From Takakia lepidozioides (Eukaryota; Streptophyta; Takakiopsida; Takakiales; Takakiaceae), in contig CM060731.1 of assembly GCA_030704615.1 (NCBI GenBank), forward strand, positions 76,302,756 through 76,366,755: a stretch of 64,000 nt of DNA, in the 5' to 3' direction. The notes beneath the pieces were generated by a model that was not told where the DNA came from, did not search any database, and saw only the letters and a list, made by a program, of their open reading frames with translations. A program made the translations under genes and the position numbers. Shown here piece by piece: positions 34,870-46,934 of this stretch (the first letter of the stretch is position 1; each line of letters starts with the position of its first letter).

Positions 34870-35536
34870 ATGAGTATCTCGACCTTTGTCCCGTTTGGAT
34901 GAAGTCGCATCTGATTGATGCATATGGACTTCTAGTGTTCTCTGGACATGTCACAAAACTCTAACTCTCTAGCACTTATGGAAAAGTTGTCAACTGTAAG
35001 CGTGTCCAATCCCATAAAAGATCCACCGACCGCAACTAGTTTTGCACATGATATTTCTTTATATGTTTGTTAAAGGAGATAAAACGAGGGATGTGTGTTT
35101 TGCATCTATTAGATTAGATATTTTGAAAGCAAACAATCAATTCTTCTTCGTGATTTCAACTCCTCATGGGACCGGTGCACCATCCTTTGCATGTGACATA
35201 TGATTCACACACAACTTGGTCCTCCAACTTTCTGCACGGCTAGAGGCTCTCATATTAATTTGTGGAATTCTTTTGCACACTCTGGCGACAAAATCAACTA
35301 GAGACTTAGGCATTGTACAAATATGTACTGAAAATAAATTATCAAGCAGCGTGGCGGGTGGTACTGAAAACGCATTTGAAGCATGTGCCTTTGGTAAACG
35401 TGCTGTAGACACAGCAAAAAATAGAACACGTACTGTGGACACAGTACTTCACGCGTGGGGTATACTCGAATGAACAAAATGCACTTTTCTTGAGCTATTG
35501 TGCTACAAGATGTGTGTTAGTGGGCCCATAACCTAT
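34870..35536. other. Spacer between gypsy B and copia remnant
   Basis: No confident gene. One minus-strand frame (35164-35442) is open but unrecognised. Confidence 0.4.
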
Positions 35537-35950
35537 TGTAGTCTCAAGAAAAGGTCAACATACAAAGTGAAAAAAAGACACAAGCAGTGACTGACACAGA
35601 ACCACAGAGGCAAACGCCCATGAGACAAGAGTATAAATAAAGCCCTGATTCTCTTGATTAAAGCATACGAGCACTACAGAAAAGCTCAACCTGACACAGA
35701 CATAACTCACACGCTCGATACTACGGTTCTTGGAGCTAAAACACACAACACACAAGCTAGAGAGAGAGAGAGCTAAGGGGAAAAAACAAGAGATGTACAC
35801 CCGGACGGCCAGGGAGGGAAAAGCCAGATCATGATGGTCTGCACAGGGGTTCAAAAGGGGCCTATGTGGTGACGTACATAGGTTTGCATTCTAAATAGCC
35901 GAGCTGGACATTCCAGCTGTACAGTTACCTCTCACGTAATGACTACAACA
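35537..35950 (-). repeat. 3' LTR of Ty1/copia remnant
   Basis: Read on the minus strand it starts TGTTGTAGTC after the purine stretch CGAGTGGAAG and ends GAGACTACA, so the ends carry matching TGTAGTC/GACTACA. A TATTTATA motif near 35634-35641 and a CT run at 35762-35772 lie inside. The boundaries are inferred from termini and the adjoining RNase H end; the 5' LTR is missing. Confidence 0.7.
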
Positions 35951-38036
35951 CTTCCACTCGAGAGAGGTAACTGGTCGAGAAGTGAGGGTTTTAACCAGTG
36001 CCACAAGGAATGTTGGTGATGCCCAGGAGACTGAGCATGCGTTGAAACTTCTCGCGAGGCAGGGGCTTCGTCAAGACGTCGGCGCCGTTGTCGGCAGCGG
36101 GGATGTACGCGGGATTGATCTTGTGGTTGGTGTAGTGCATGCGAATTGCATGGTACTTGACGTCCACGTGTTTGGTGCGTTTGTGGAATTCGGGGTTGCG
36201 GACGAGGCGAATTGCTGCTTGGTTGTCGGTGCGGAGCAGAGTTGGGGCGGGCTGGGGGTAACCTAAGTCGGAGAGGAGCTGACGCATTCAAAGGACTTCA
36301 TTGGTGGCGACATATGCCGTGACGTACTCGGCCTCCGTGGTGGAACCTGCAATGCAGCCCTGCTTGCGGCTTCCCCAAGCAACAGGCAGAGCAAGCATAA
36401 GACGTAGTTCGGCAAGGCCAACATAAACGCAAGGATCAGCGGAGGTGGGCTGGAGGCTGTAAGTGACAAGAAAGTCGTTGAAGGTAAATTGGTTCCAAAC
36501 CCGCGAAGATTGCTTGAGGCCGTAGAGTGCCTTACGCAGTCGACAAACCTTTGTAGGATGTGCATCTACAAAACCCTTAGGTTGCTCCATGTAGATTTCC
36601 TCCGCAATTTCGCCATGTAGGAAGGCTGTCTCGACATCGAATTGTGTGATGTTGAGGTCCTCTGCAGCTACGATGGAGAGAATAGCTCGGATGGAATCAA
36701 ATTTCACAACCAGGGAGAAGGTTTCAGAATAATCGACACCTTCCCGTAGTGAAAAGCCTTTGGCGACCAATCTGGCTTTGTAGCGCGAGACAGTTCCATC
36801 AGCGGAGAGCTTAACCTTGTACACCCACTTATTCTGTATAGCGCGCCTTCTGGGGGGCAGATCCTCTAAGGTCCAGGTCCCATTGGTGATCAGCGAGCTG
36901 TGCTCTTGCGCCATTGCGACTTGCCACTGTGCACATTGGGGAGACTTGAGGGCTTGGAGATGCGTCTTGGGCTCGATGGGGATGGAGTCTGCGACATCAG
37001 CGTGGGCCATTCCAGCGTAAAGGTGCTTCCCATCATGGAAAACCCAGTCCCCATAGCGGTTGGTGGACGGTGATCACGTTGCTGGGGCGCAACAGTAGGA
37101 CTGGAGCCGCGAGGCTCAATATGGACTTCTTCGAACATAGGGCTGTTGGGCAGTGGCAGGTTGAGCTCTGGTAATAAACTGCCAGTGCTGTCATGAGCTA
37201 CGGGATCACTTGGTGAGGGTACAGGCTCGGCAACGGAGTCCTGCTCTACTTGAATGGTGTGAAGAGGGGCCATCACCTCAGGTACAAAATCAGTGTCTGT
37301 CAGTGTGATGTCTTCCCATGTTGCGAGAGTGACGTCAAGCGCATCACGAGATCCACCAAAATCTGTCCCGGTGGCTCGGAGTCAGTATCTTCTGTATCAG
37401 CTGTGCTTCCGGAGTTGAAAGGGTTCACTGGGCCGCTGGAGACGGGGTCTGTGAGGTCGAGAGGAGTAACATTGACATCAGATTGCTGATCAGGTGAGAG
37501 GATGTGGGGGAATGGGGTCGGAGCTGGGACTACAGGAGCTGCAGCAAAGACGGGCGGTGCAGGTGGTGCTGGCCAGGCCCCGACTCCTGCTGGGGCAACT
37601 CCCACTGGCTGCAACATGAGTGATCAAGAAGTGATGCGGGCAGGCTGCTGCTGGGGAGTCTCGGCATATACCCCCCAGATGACACTTGATTCGTCAAAAA
37701 GTACATCGCGACTCTCGATGATCTTGTGCTTATCATTCAGCCAAATCTGATAGGCCTTGCTACATTCGCTGTAGCCCATGAAGATGCCACGCGTACTCTT
37801 GGGAGCCAGTTTTGTACAAAGCTCAGAAGGGACAAGGACGAGCACATCTGCGTCAAATACTCGCATATGAGAGACAAAATGGATGAGGTGGTGCCAGTGC
37901 TCAAAAGGAGTGCGGTTGTCAAGTAGCCGGTTGCCTGTGCGGTTTAGGTAGTAGACGGTGGTATGCAGAGCTTCACCCCAGAACTTGAGCGCCACGTTTG
38001 CTGAATAAAGCATGTTGCGCACACTCTCCATGAGTA
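35951..38036 (-). pseudogene. Ty1/copia pol remnant (integrase C-terminus, RT, RNase H)
   Basis: On the minus strand: integrase C-terminal part at 37640-38036 (MESVRNMLYSANVALKFWGE, KSTRGIFMGYS, RDVLFDES), a low-complexity Pro/Ala linker at 37300-37620, RT at 36440-37010 (WVYKVKLSADGTVSRYKARL, FDVETAFLHGEI, YMEQPKGF, KALYGLKQSSR), then RNase H at 35991-36360 (STTEAEYVTAY, DNQAAIRL, KHVDVKYH). RT runs directly from DPCVYVG into the RNase H region, so the YVDD active-site segment and following part are deleted. The 5' end stops inside integrase exactly where the duplicated EEP segment begins. It cannot encode active reverse transcriptase. Confidence 0.9.
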
Positions 38037-39671
38037 GATAGCTATTGCACAGAATTAACTGATGGGCCTCCATGATACAACTCCTAACTGCTCTCTACCC
38101 ACAGTATATGGACAATAGTATCATTCCATTTAACTTGCTGGATCATCCCTTCCCAAGACTCCACCCTCCTCTCCACCAGAAAATGAGCTCTGAATGTAAG
38201 AAATGAACTGAGAATGATAGACTTCATTAAGGAGACAAAAAAAGAAGCTAACTTCAAAATATCACCCTTGTTTCTGCTAACAGAACAAAGGGTGCAACAA
38301 GCAAACATGCTACATGATTGATTAGAGTTTCCTTGAGTTGCCACTTTATGTATCTAGGAATGTCAATAACCATGCCTGAAGAGGTTGTTGTGCTTGCATG
38401 ACCCGCATCTGCTCATTGACAGGGCCTTCTTTGGCCTGGACCATCCCTTGCACACAACATTCCACACATCATGTAGTTGGTAGCAGCACTGAGTGGCATT
38501 GGTAGTGAGCACCTGTGAGCCCTATTTTTACTAGGTGTCTAGTCTAACTATCAGCTTTCATCACATTTCTCTGTGAACCATCCAACAAGTGAGTTTGGAA
38601 CAGATACCTGGACAGCAACCTTAAACGGCCCATGACTTGGACACAGGCAGCACTACTAGTTGGCCTCATATGAGATCTGGTTGAATAGCTGGTGTAGACC
38701 AACCAAGCAGGGCAGGGTTCCATTTTTGTTCCATGCAGAAACAACGCATCAATATGTAGATGAAAACCATTAGTATAGCTGGTCAGTTTGCTGCATTTTC
38801 ACTATGTATCTAGTTCAATCAAATTTCAAGTCTGTTAGTTTTTGCATATGTTCAAAAAGTTAGGAATGATCTTGAATTGACAAATAAATTGATGCTTTAG
38901 GTACCCAATGGAGGCACTCTGCATGCCACAAGAGCACATGATTGAAGGAAGTTATCTTGAGATGAGTTGTGGCAATCACATTCTCTTCTTTGACTCTCAA
39001 GTCTTTGAAACAATAAACAATCCCTCCCTGTTATCAAGAATCCATCATAGAACAAACATTGGGAGGCTCCCAATAGGTGACTCAAGTGATGAAAACAGAT
39101 GCATCTACAATGAGCATTTAAGTTTGGTGCAGGCTGGTCATAATCCACTACGGGCCTATAGACTCTACTAAGTGGTAACTTCAACATAAGGCACATGACA
39201 GCTTGCCTGATTCTGCAATATTCCCTCGGCATCCTCATATTGAAATGCTCTGCTTATCTGCCAGCAAAATAAGAATGGTTGATAAAACAAGAGTTCTATA
39301 AAAAAAATTAGACAAAGCAACTCCCTAGACTACAAGGGCCACGAGACATACACCCAAAAACTGGAGGTGAGATGTTTGAAAGAATAGGGCGCATCCATCA
39401 GCTGCATTTCGATATTTTTTGCAGAACAATGCACCAGATTCACCATCACATTTTATTTTCCAGACTGGAATGAATTTGTGGCCTATAGCAGTGACTCTTT
39501 TCAAAGAACCTCTTCTACTCTCGAGCTTAAATAAAAGAGAAGTTGAAGACATCATGCCAAATAGAAAACAACACATTATACCATAACCACATTTGCACAG
39601 TGAAGCGCCCCCACCCACCAATAAAAGTCTATATTACGCATAGAACCTGACGTCTCATGTTACCATGGGAG
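38034..39671. repeat. Segmental duplication, copy 2 left part (3' half of EEP gene region)
   Basis: Direct copy of 14726-16550. It ends at GGGAG (39667-39671), where the gypsy LTR begins. On the minus strand it retains parts of EEP exons: NAADGCALFF near 39390-39420 and ATTHLK near 38960-38975. The donor after ATTHLK is ATAACT here against GTAACT in copy 1, so splicing would fail. Confidence 0.9.
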
Positions 39672-40249
39672 TGTCAAGGATGAAAACATGACTGAACATA
39701 AACAAGATATCAGACTAGATATACAAGACTAGACAAGAAGTCAAGGTCAGCGTCGCCGAATGCATGATGGGTAAACATGAATGAAGATGATCTTTATAAC
39801 AATGGACAAGAGTACAAGATATTGGAACTCGACTCGAATACTGTAATGCAAGAAACTGGATTGGGTACCAGATACTGGAAACCGGACTAGAGTACTGGAA
39901 GCTGGACTGGAGTACTGGGTCTGGGAACAAAAGTAGCTTGAACTTGTGTTGGCGAGACTGAAGAGTATCCAGTCTCGCCTCTTATATATACTGGCTACTA
40001 GAAAGTTCGCTAAGAAGCTTCCCCAATGGAGGTTTGTTGATGGAGAAGTTTCCTCCAAAGGAAGTTTCATGAGCATTTTCCCAAGTTACTCTCGGTAATT
40101 TGGTAAACTTCCGGTAATTTGATAACTAATGATAACTTATGGTAACTTATGATAGATCATAATAAATCACGGTAATTTTTGGTAACATGATAACTTGGTT
40201 ACTTATGGTATTTATTCCTGGTAAGTTCCTCTGGGCTATGTCCGTGACA
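39672..40249 (-). repeat. 3' LTR of family A gypsy copy 2
   Basis: On the minus strand it starts TGTCACGGACATAGCCC after purine-rich GGAGGGGATGA and ends CATCCTTGACA, a canonical TG...CA. A TATATAA box is at about 39983-39989. Its outer flank (left) is unique EEP-region DNA ending GGGAG. Confidence 0.92.
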
Positions 40250-43200
40250 TCATCCCCTCCTCTAGCGCCGAATTCCTCAAGGAGCGATAAAATCTTGGAC
40301 TTGCTTAGAGTTGGAGAAAATCCAAAATCCGGCGAATGATACTTGCCAAGTATTCGGCTCTTCGTTCTTGATTCAAATGATCTATAGGTCCCTACAACCA
40401 TCAATAGTGTCCAACACCTTAAACTTGGGACCACGCAATGATTTGAGCATTCTGATTTTTTAAGCTGTCTTCAAACATGATTTCGTTGTCCTCTGGGTTC
40501 GAAACCTCAATCTCCAATAGGATTATCAGACTTTGAGTAGGCTCCACTTGCCGTCGTACAGGGTCTAGACGAGGAAGTACGCATCGCATTGGTGGGTCAT
40601 CGTCTCGAGAGCGTCGGTGTGATGTTGAAGGTCGTGAGAGTTGGAATGGCTGATCTAGTAGTTGGATAAGCGACAACTCCAATGTATTTGGTTTATGTGA
40701 CTCCATGCTGCCAATACAAGATGCAAGAGTGTTGGAAGTGTAGCTATATATACTGATGTGTGGTGCTCCTCCATCCTTAGCGTGTATCAGATACATGTTA
40801 TGTGGAGTCTTCACCTTGAAGTTAACTTGGCTGACATCATCGTTGTGACGTTTTATTGACGTGTAGTTCGAGGCTTAGCTGGATATCGTTGATGAAACTC
40901 TTGGACTTTGTCAGATGCATTGACGAGGTTGGATGAAGGTTCCCACGTTCGTTCGCTGATGTCGTAACATTTCCAATGTACGAAATACTCAAGACGTTTA
41001 TACTTGATGCGAGAGTCTAGGACTTCGTCGACTTCATACTCGATTTCTTAATTGACTTCGATTGGTGGAGGTGGTACGGAAACTCTCCCTGGAATATTCG
41101 ATGGATGATACAACCACAATAATGAAACATGAAAGACTGGATGGATGCGCATACTTCGTGGGAGTTCAAGCCGAAAACTGACCGGATTTATTTGTCGAAT
41201 AATTTTGAATGGTCCTAGGCGTTGATAATCTAGCTTCATTGATGGTCACAAAGTTTGTATGTCCCCTGGAAGAAGCCACACACGATCTCTGACCTTGAAC
41301 TGGGGTTGAAGAAGTTATCGATGTTGATCTGCATACTCCTTGTATTGTTTTTGAGCTTCTGCTAGGTGAAATGTAAGCTCCTTGTGAATCGTAGCAAGAT
41401 GAGTAGCAAGGTTTTCTGCAGTAGGGCTTCCAATAGTTTTCATGTGGAAATGGTTTGTTCGAGGATGATGACCATAATTGAAGAAAAATAGAGTTTGTTT
41501 GGTTGAAGAATATATAGTGTTGTTATAGGCAAACTCAGCCAAGGGCAGAAGGTCCATCCAATTATCTTGGTGATAATTTATCGTACAGCGAAGATACTGC
41601 TCCAAAATCTGGTTTACGCGTTTGGTTTGACCATCAGTCTGTGGATGATTAGTTGTAGAGATGTTGATCTTAGTATCCAATATGTGAAATAATCCCCTCC
41701 AGAAATTTGATATGAACTGTGGTCCTCGATCAGATGCGATGTCCTTTGGGAGTCCATGAATGCGGTAGATATTATTGAGGAAGAGTCTTGCAGTTTCCTC
41801 GCCTGTAACCGTCTTGTTACATGGAATGAAATGTGTCATCTTCGTAAAACGATCCACAATAATAAAGATTGAGTTGGTGGTCTTAGAAATTAGAAAGTCC
41901 GTAATAAAGTCCATAGACAATGACGACCATAGACCCTTAGGAATGGGTAATGGTTGAAGAAGGTTGTAAGGTCGATGTCGTGGTTCCTTTGCCCTAGCAC
42001 ATGTGTCACAAGATTTTATAAATTCTTTCACGAGTTTCTACATCTGTGGCCATCAATAGTCCCTGGATATCAATTCCATAGTTTTGTTGAAGCCAAAATG
42101 TCCTACAGCCGGAACATCATGATATGTTTGAAGAATTCGAAGTCGTGTAGGTCCTGGAGGTATATAGAGAAGTCCCTTGAAACAAAATAATCCATCTTTG
42201 AATTCGAAGTAGTTTGTAACATGTGGGTTGTCTCGAGATCAATTTAGTTGACTTCGTAGTGTCGTGGCAAATTGGTCGCTCTTCAGTGCTTCCTGAATCT
42301 TCTTTATGATCTCTGCATGGTCGTAGGTGAACATGGATATCATATTTAATTGGAGATTTGCTGGTTTCAAGATGATGGATTTTTGTTGGCCAAAAGCTGT
42401 CTCCCTTTTTTTCGGTGCAAGATACGATCGTCGTGAAAGAGCATCGGGTTTCCCTTGAAGATGTCCGGGGCAATAGATAATAGCAAAATCAAACCTTACT
42501 AATGACATACCTCATCTTGCTTGACATCGATTCAAAACACGAACACTCATAAAATATTCGAGGTTTTTGTAATTAGTATAGACAGTGACCTGATGTTTAG
42601 CTCCTTCCAATAGATGACGCCACTCCTCAAAAGCATCGATGATCGCTAGAAGTTCGTTGTCATGGATTTCATAATTGATCTCTGCAGCGGAAAATTTGCG
42701 AGAACAAAAACCAACATGTGAAGTCGGCCATCCGTACTGTATTGAGAGAATATAGCGCCAAGTGCAAAGTCTGATGCATCTGCTTCTAAAAAGAATGGTT
42801 TAGATGGGTCTGCATATACCAGTATTGGAGCCGTTGTAAATGCCTGCTTCAGCCTTTCAAATGTCTGGTCAGCCTTCTCGTCCCATACAAATTTGTCCTT
42901 CCCTGTGAGTCGTGTCAATGGTGCAGCAATTTTGGAGGAGTCCTTTATAAAGATTCTATAGAAATTTACAAATCCCAGAAAACATTGTACATCTTGGACC
43001 GAAGTTGATTTAATCCACTCGATAATGGTTTGTATTTTCTTCTAATCCATAAAAACGTCTTTATCGGAAATAATGTAGCCCAGAAATTCGTCCTCAGATT
43101 GATGGAAAATATATTTTTTCAAATTGATATATAGTCATATTTCTCTTAATTTATCAAGGACAAGACGTACATGACGGCCATGTTCTTCTTCATTTTATGA

Positions 43201-44415
43201 AAATGTCGTCTAAGTAGATGACTACAAAGTCATCTAAAAATTCTCGAAAGATGTCATTCATCATATGCTGAAAAATTGCTGGAGCACTTGTAAGACCAAA
43301 AGGCATAATATTATATTCAAAATGTCCATACTTTGTTCGAAAAGTTATTTTTCATTCGTCTCCTTCTTTTATCCGTACAAGGTTATAAGCTCATCTCAAA
43401 TCAATTTTGGTGAAAATCTTCGCTCGTCTCAGCTGGTCGAGAAGCCCAGAAATCAGCGGCAACGGATAACGATTCCTAATTGTGACTTTGTTGAGACCGC
43501 CATAGTCTACACATGCATCATGATCCGTCCTTCTTTTTCACAAACAAGATAGACGTCCCCACAGGTGATTTTGAATGTCGAATGAAGTGCTTCGACAAAT
43601 TTTCATCAATGTATTCACGTAATGCAGCCAACTCCGTATGGAATAAGTTATAGATTGGGCCGAATGGTGGTTGGGATCATTCTTGTAATTCAATTGCACA
43701 GTCATAAGGTCGATGTTCTGGCAATATGTTTGCATTTTTCTTCTCGAAGACATACTTGAATCTAGGTATTGAGTGAGTAATGTTAAAGTACCTTTGTCTG
43801 TTGTTGTGGTCTTGATCGGAGTCGCATAAAGTGCAAATACCGCATCCTTTTTGGTAACTCTCATGAAAGCTCTAGCTCCAAGGAACAGGGGTTAAATACA
43901 TTTGATATTTCTACATTTTTATCTTGTAGAAATTTTTCGTGAACGCCAGTCGATGTCAGGATTGTGAAGTACGAACCAGGGAAGTCCAAAGATCACAAGA
44001 TTTGTTGGAGACCGGATGACGTTGAAAGCAATATGTGATGCTTGATCTTTAAGCTTCACTTCAAATGATCGAGTTTCATGGTCAATATCTCTTGATGCTA
44101 ACGGTTGTCCATCGATGACTTTAACGGGGGCCGATAGTTTCTTTTTTACGAGCGTTAAATTGTGTTGTTTCGCAAAAAATTTGTCAATAAAACATTCTGA
44201 AGCCCCTGAATCCAAAAGTGCTTCTACAGAAATATCTCGATTTTGCACTCTGATTTTTACCGGAACTGTGAAGTAAGGTGTAGGGTCTGGAGGTAGAAAA
44301 AGATTTTTTTTCGGTGAGGAATTTGTGGTGTCCAGCCGCATGGTCCCTACTGTGACTGGACATCTTTGTTTTCCGGCCTCCTCGTATCGAACATTTGAGT
44401 TGCGCCCCGAACTGA
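40250..44415 (-). pseudogene. Ty3/gypsy chromovirus gag-pol, family A copy 2
   Basis: Minus-strand sister of copy 1. Blocks: gag end and protease at 43919-44419 (VEALLDSGASECF near 44200), broken RT at 43000-43860, RNase H at 42646-42918 (EADASDFALGAI) and 42430-42508 (HLQGKPDALSRRSY), integrase at 41315-42031, integrase tail at 41048-41239, chromodomain at about 40860-41045. In the integrase core the usual GQTERVNQ reads GQTKRVNQ, replacing the catalytic Glu by Lys, while SDRGPQF is normal. A stop separates the integrase tail from the chromodomain at about 41047. Homology ends near 44410, before the zinc knuckle, where the inversion has cut the element. Inactive. Confidence 0.9.
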
Positions 44416-46404
44416 CCACGTGGTGTGTTGTGTAAGTACAGGTGAAGGGAAGCGGTGCCGCATGGCTTTATGATTCTTACTTGCTAAAGATGACCTCAAA
44501 GGAGGAGCAGAGTGGGTAATGAATCGGATCACCTGTAAGATAGGGTTCGTAGGCATGTGAATATGCCGAGCAAGGCAATCTGTTTATGACAAGACAGAAC
44601 GAGTTCTCTGTGTTTTTTTTTGTTTATCTTGCTGTAGGCCTCTGATTAGAGGTAGTGATGAAGGAGATGAGGGCAGAAGACAATGGCAGCCTGGTAAATC
44701 GAGCTGCAACCAGTAGGAGATAAGGAAGGAAAGGGAAGCACGATAACCTAAGTGTGTGGTGTTGCCAAGGGCTATGGCAACGATGGAGTACTGGCGGGTA
44801 TGACGGCTGAGCGATACCAACCTGTTTATGACGATCAGATGCGGGTAACATGTTTCTACCTGGTTTTGATTATAGTTTAGGCATGTAAATAGTAGTGGTG
44901 ATGAAGGAAGGGGCGGAAAGGACTGGCGGTGTGGTGATCCGTGCTGCTGATCGTGGAAATTAGGGCCTATTTATGATGGGCTGCTGAGGCGGTTGTGAAA
45001 GATTTTAGCACCATAGAGTAATGTATGATGTCTTTCTGGGTGCGCCAGTATGGCAGTGACAACGGTAGATGAGATCGAGCTGGCAACAGAAACGGGAAAG
45101 GGGGATGAACCGACAGATAGACATCCACCGCTTAAGGGAGGATATAAGAATAGCTAAGTGCGATGATTTGGAGGCTTCTTTTTCTTTTTACTTAGGATAG
45201 ATGTTGTTGAAATGTCCGGTTGATGCTATCAAGTTAGCATGAGGGAGATGATACATTTTTGAAAAATGGAATGGAGGGACTGTCTGAACTTCAAACCAGG
45301 GAGATGTAGAGAGAAAGGGAGGTGATGGAAGTGTACATTGGTATGATGACTGAGGGGATTCAATTCTCCAATCCCTCAGTCACAGAGTGTGTTGTCTTGA
45401 GCTTGCTTTTCATATTCTGGTTCCAGCATTGTGAGTCTGGGATCAACTTTGCATTGGGGTTTTCATGGCAATCAAATCTGCAGAGAACTTGCTGTAGGGT
45501 GGGGATAAGAGGGAGTTGCTGGATAGTATCATAGATTGGGAATGAGGGCGCTATCTGTCAAGAGTTAGGGTTTGGTACAGCACCAGCATGCACCAAGTAA
45601 TGGGATGCATTTGGTGAATACTTTACAATCTGATGGTTGTTCTTGCTTTACGTATAGTTGCAGTAGGGATTCTCTTGCTTGATGTTGGGTTATTAGACTG
45701 AGAGAGTATAGGGCCCTGGAAACTTATCAATGGGTGCCTGAGTGCAAGCTAAGGTCTTAATTTGTTTGTGGGATGCACACTTAGATAAGAAGGGATAACT
45801 ACTGACTGACAAGCTGATTGCTGCTGCAAATAGTCAAGATAAGGAGGGACTCTGTTTTGGTGAGGAGAGAGGACTAAGGAAAGATGTGGTGTATGCTTGT
45901 GATTTCAAGGATGATTTCTGCAAAGGGCCCCACTAGATATCATGTCTCAATTCCAACTACATTGCCTGTAGAAAGGATGCATAGATAACAAGGGCCAGGG
46001 GATCTGTTTGTCAGAGAAGGGTGAGAGAAAATCTGGAAAAGGGGAGAGCTGCACAAAAAAAGGAAGAACAAAGGGATAACCAGTTGTAAGCTGAAAGATA
46101 AAAATGGAGAAGCTTCCCAGTCCCATCCATGTTTTCTCTTCCGTTGCGGCATGGATGAGGGCATCTCGTCTCTGGTCATGAACAGTAAAGGGTCAATGAT
46201 TGAGGATAGTGATTTAGGTTAGCAAACTTGTCTTCACTAGGGCGTAGTGGGCTGGGGCAGCAAGCTTCTTTGCACTACGAACCAGATTTAGATTTTATAG
46301 AAAGGATTCATGCCCTTCTTTTTCACACTACAACAGAGGGCTGGGACTTAGCCTCCTTTTGTCTCCCGCGCCATATTTTCGTAGTATCGAGCCGAAGCAG
46401 TGAG
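44416..46404. other. Unassigned DNA between the cut gypsy element and a PPR relic
   Basis: About 2 kb that is neither gypsy A internal sequence nor EEP duplication. G-rich on the plus strand, many short direct words (GAGGGA, GATGAAGGA). No gene recognised. Its presence means the rearrangement here involved more than one simple inversion. Confidence 0.5.
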
Positions 46405-46934
46405 AATTTGTGTCATGGAACGGGATGATCGTAGGATATGCAATGCAGGGGCGTGGGATTGAGGCTTTGCAACTGATGTAGCTTTTTGGAGCTTATTCTT
46501 GAGCAAATGATGCAGGAAGGGCGAGGATGTGCACAGCGGGGGTGTGGTATAGAGGCTTCGGAGACGTATAAGCAAATAATGCGGGAAGGGGTGAAGCCGG
46601 ACCGGGTCACGTTCGTTTGTGTTTGCAATGCGTGTGCGAGCTTGGCAGCCCTAGAGAAGGGTAAAAGGTCCATGGTGCCATTGTCAAATTTGGAATTGTA
46701 CCTGACGTCATTCTGAACAATACCCTCGTGGACATGTATGCGAAATGTGGGTGCATTGAGGATGCGAAGGGAGTTTGCAACAGTACAACAGTATGGCTCA
46801 ACGATGCTTGCGAGCTATGCACAACAAGGCTGCGGGAAAGAGGCTTTGGAGACCACTCGCTTCAGTCTCGTGTCATGCAGCGGACTGAGGGGTCTTCTAC
46901 CTTGCGTGTCACAGGCAGAAAAGAGAAGCACTGA
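46405..46934 (+). pseudogene. PPR repeat relic 1
   Basis: Pentatricopeptide repeats bind organellar RNA in plants. In shifting plus frames this reads VSWNGMIVGYAMQGRGIEAL (46411-46470), then ETYKQIMREGVKPDRVTFVC with NACASLAALEKGK (46560-46664), and DMYAKCGCIEDAKGV (46730-46774). These are L- and S-type repeats of the PLS class. Several frame breaks and a truncated end show that it is dead. It ends at the breakpoint with the inverted EEP segment. Confidence 0.85.
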
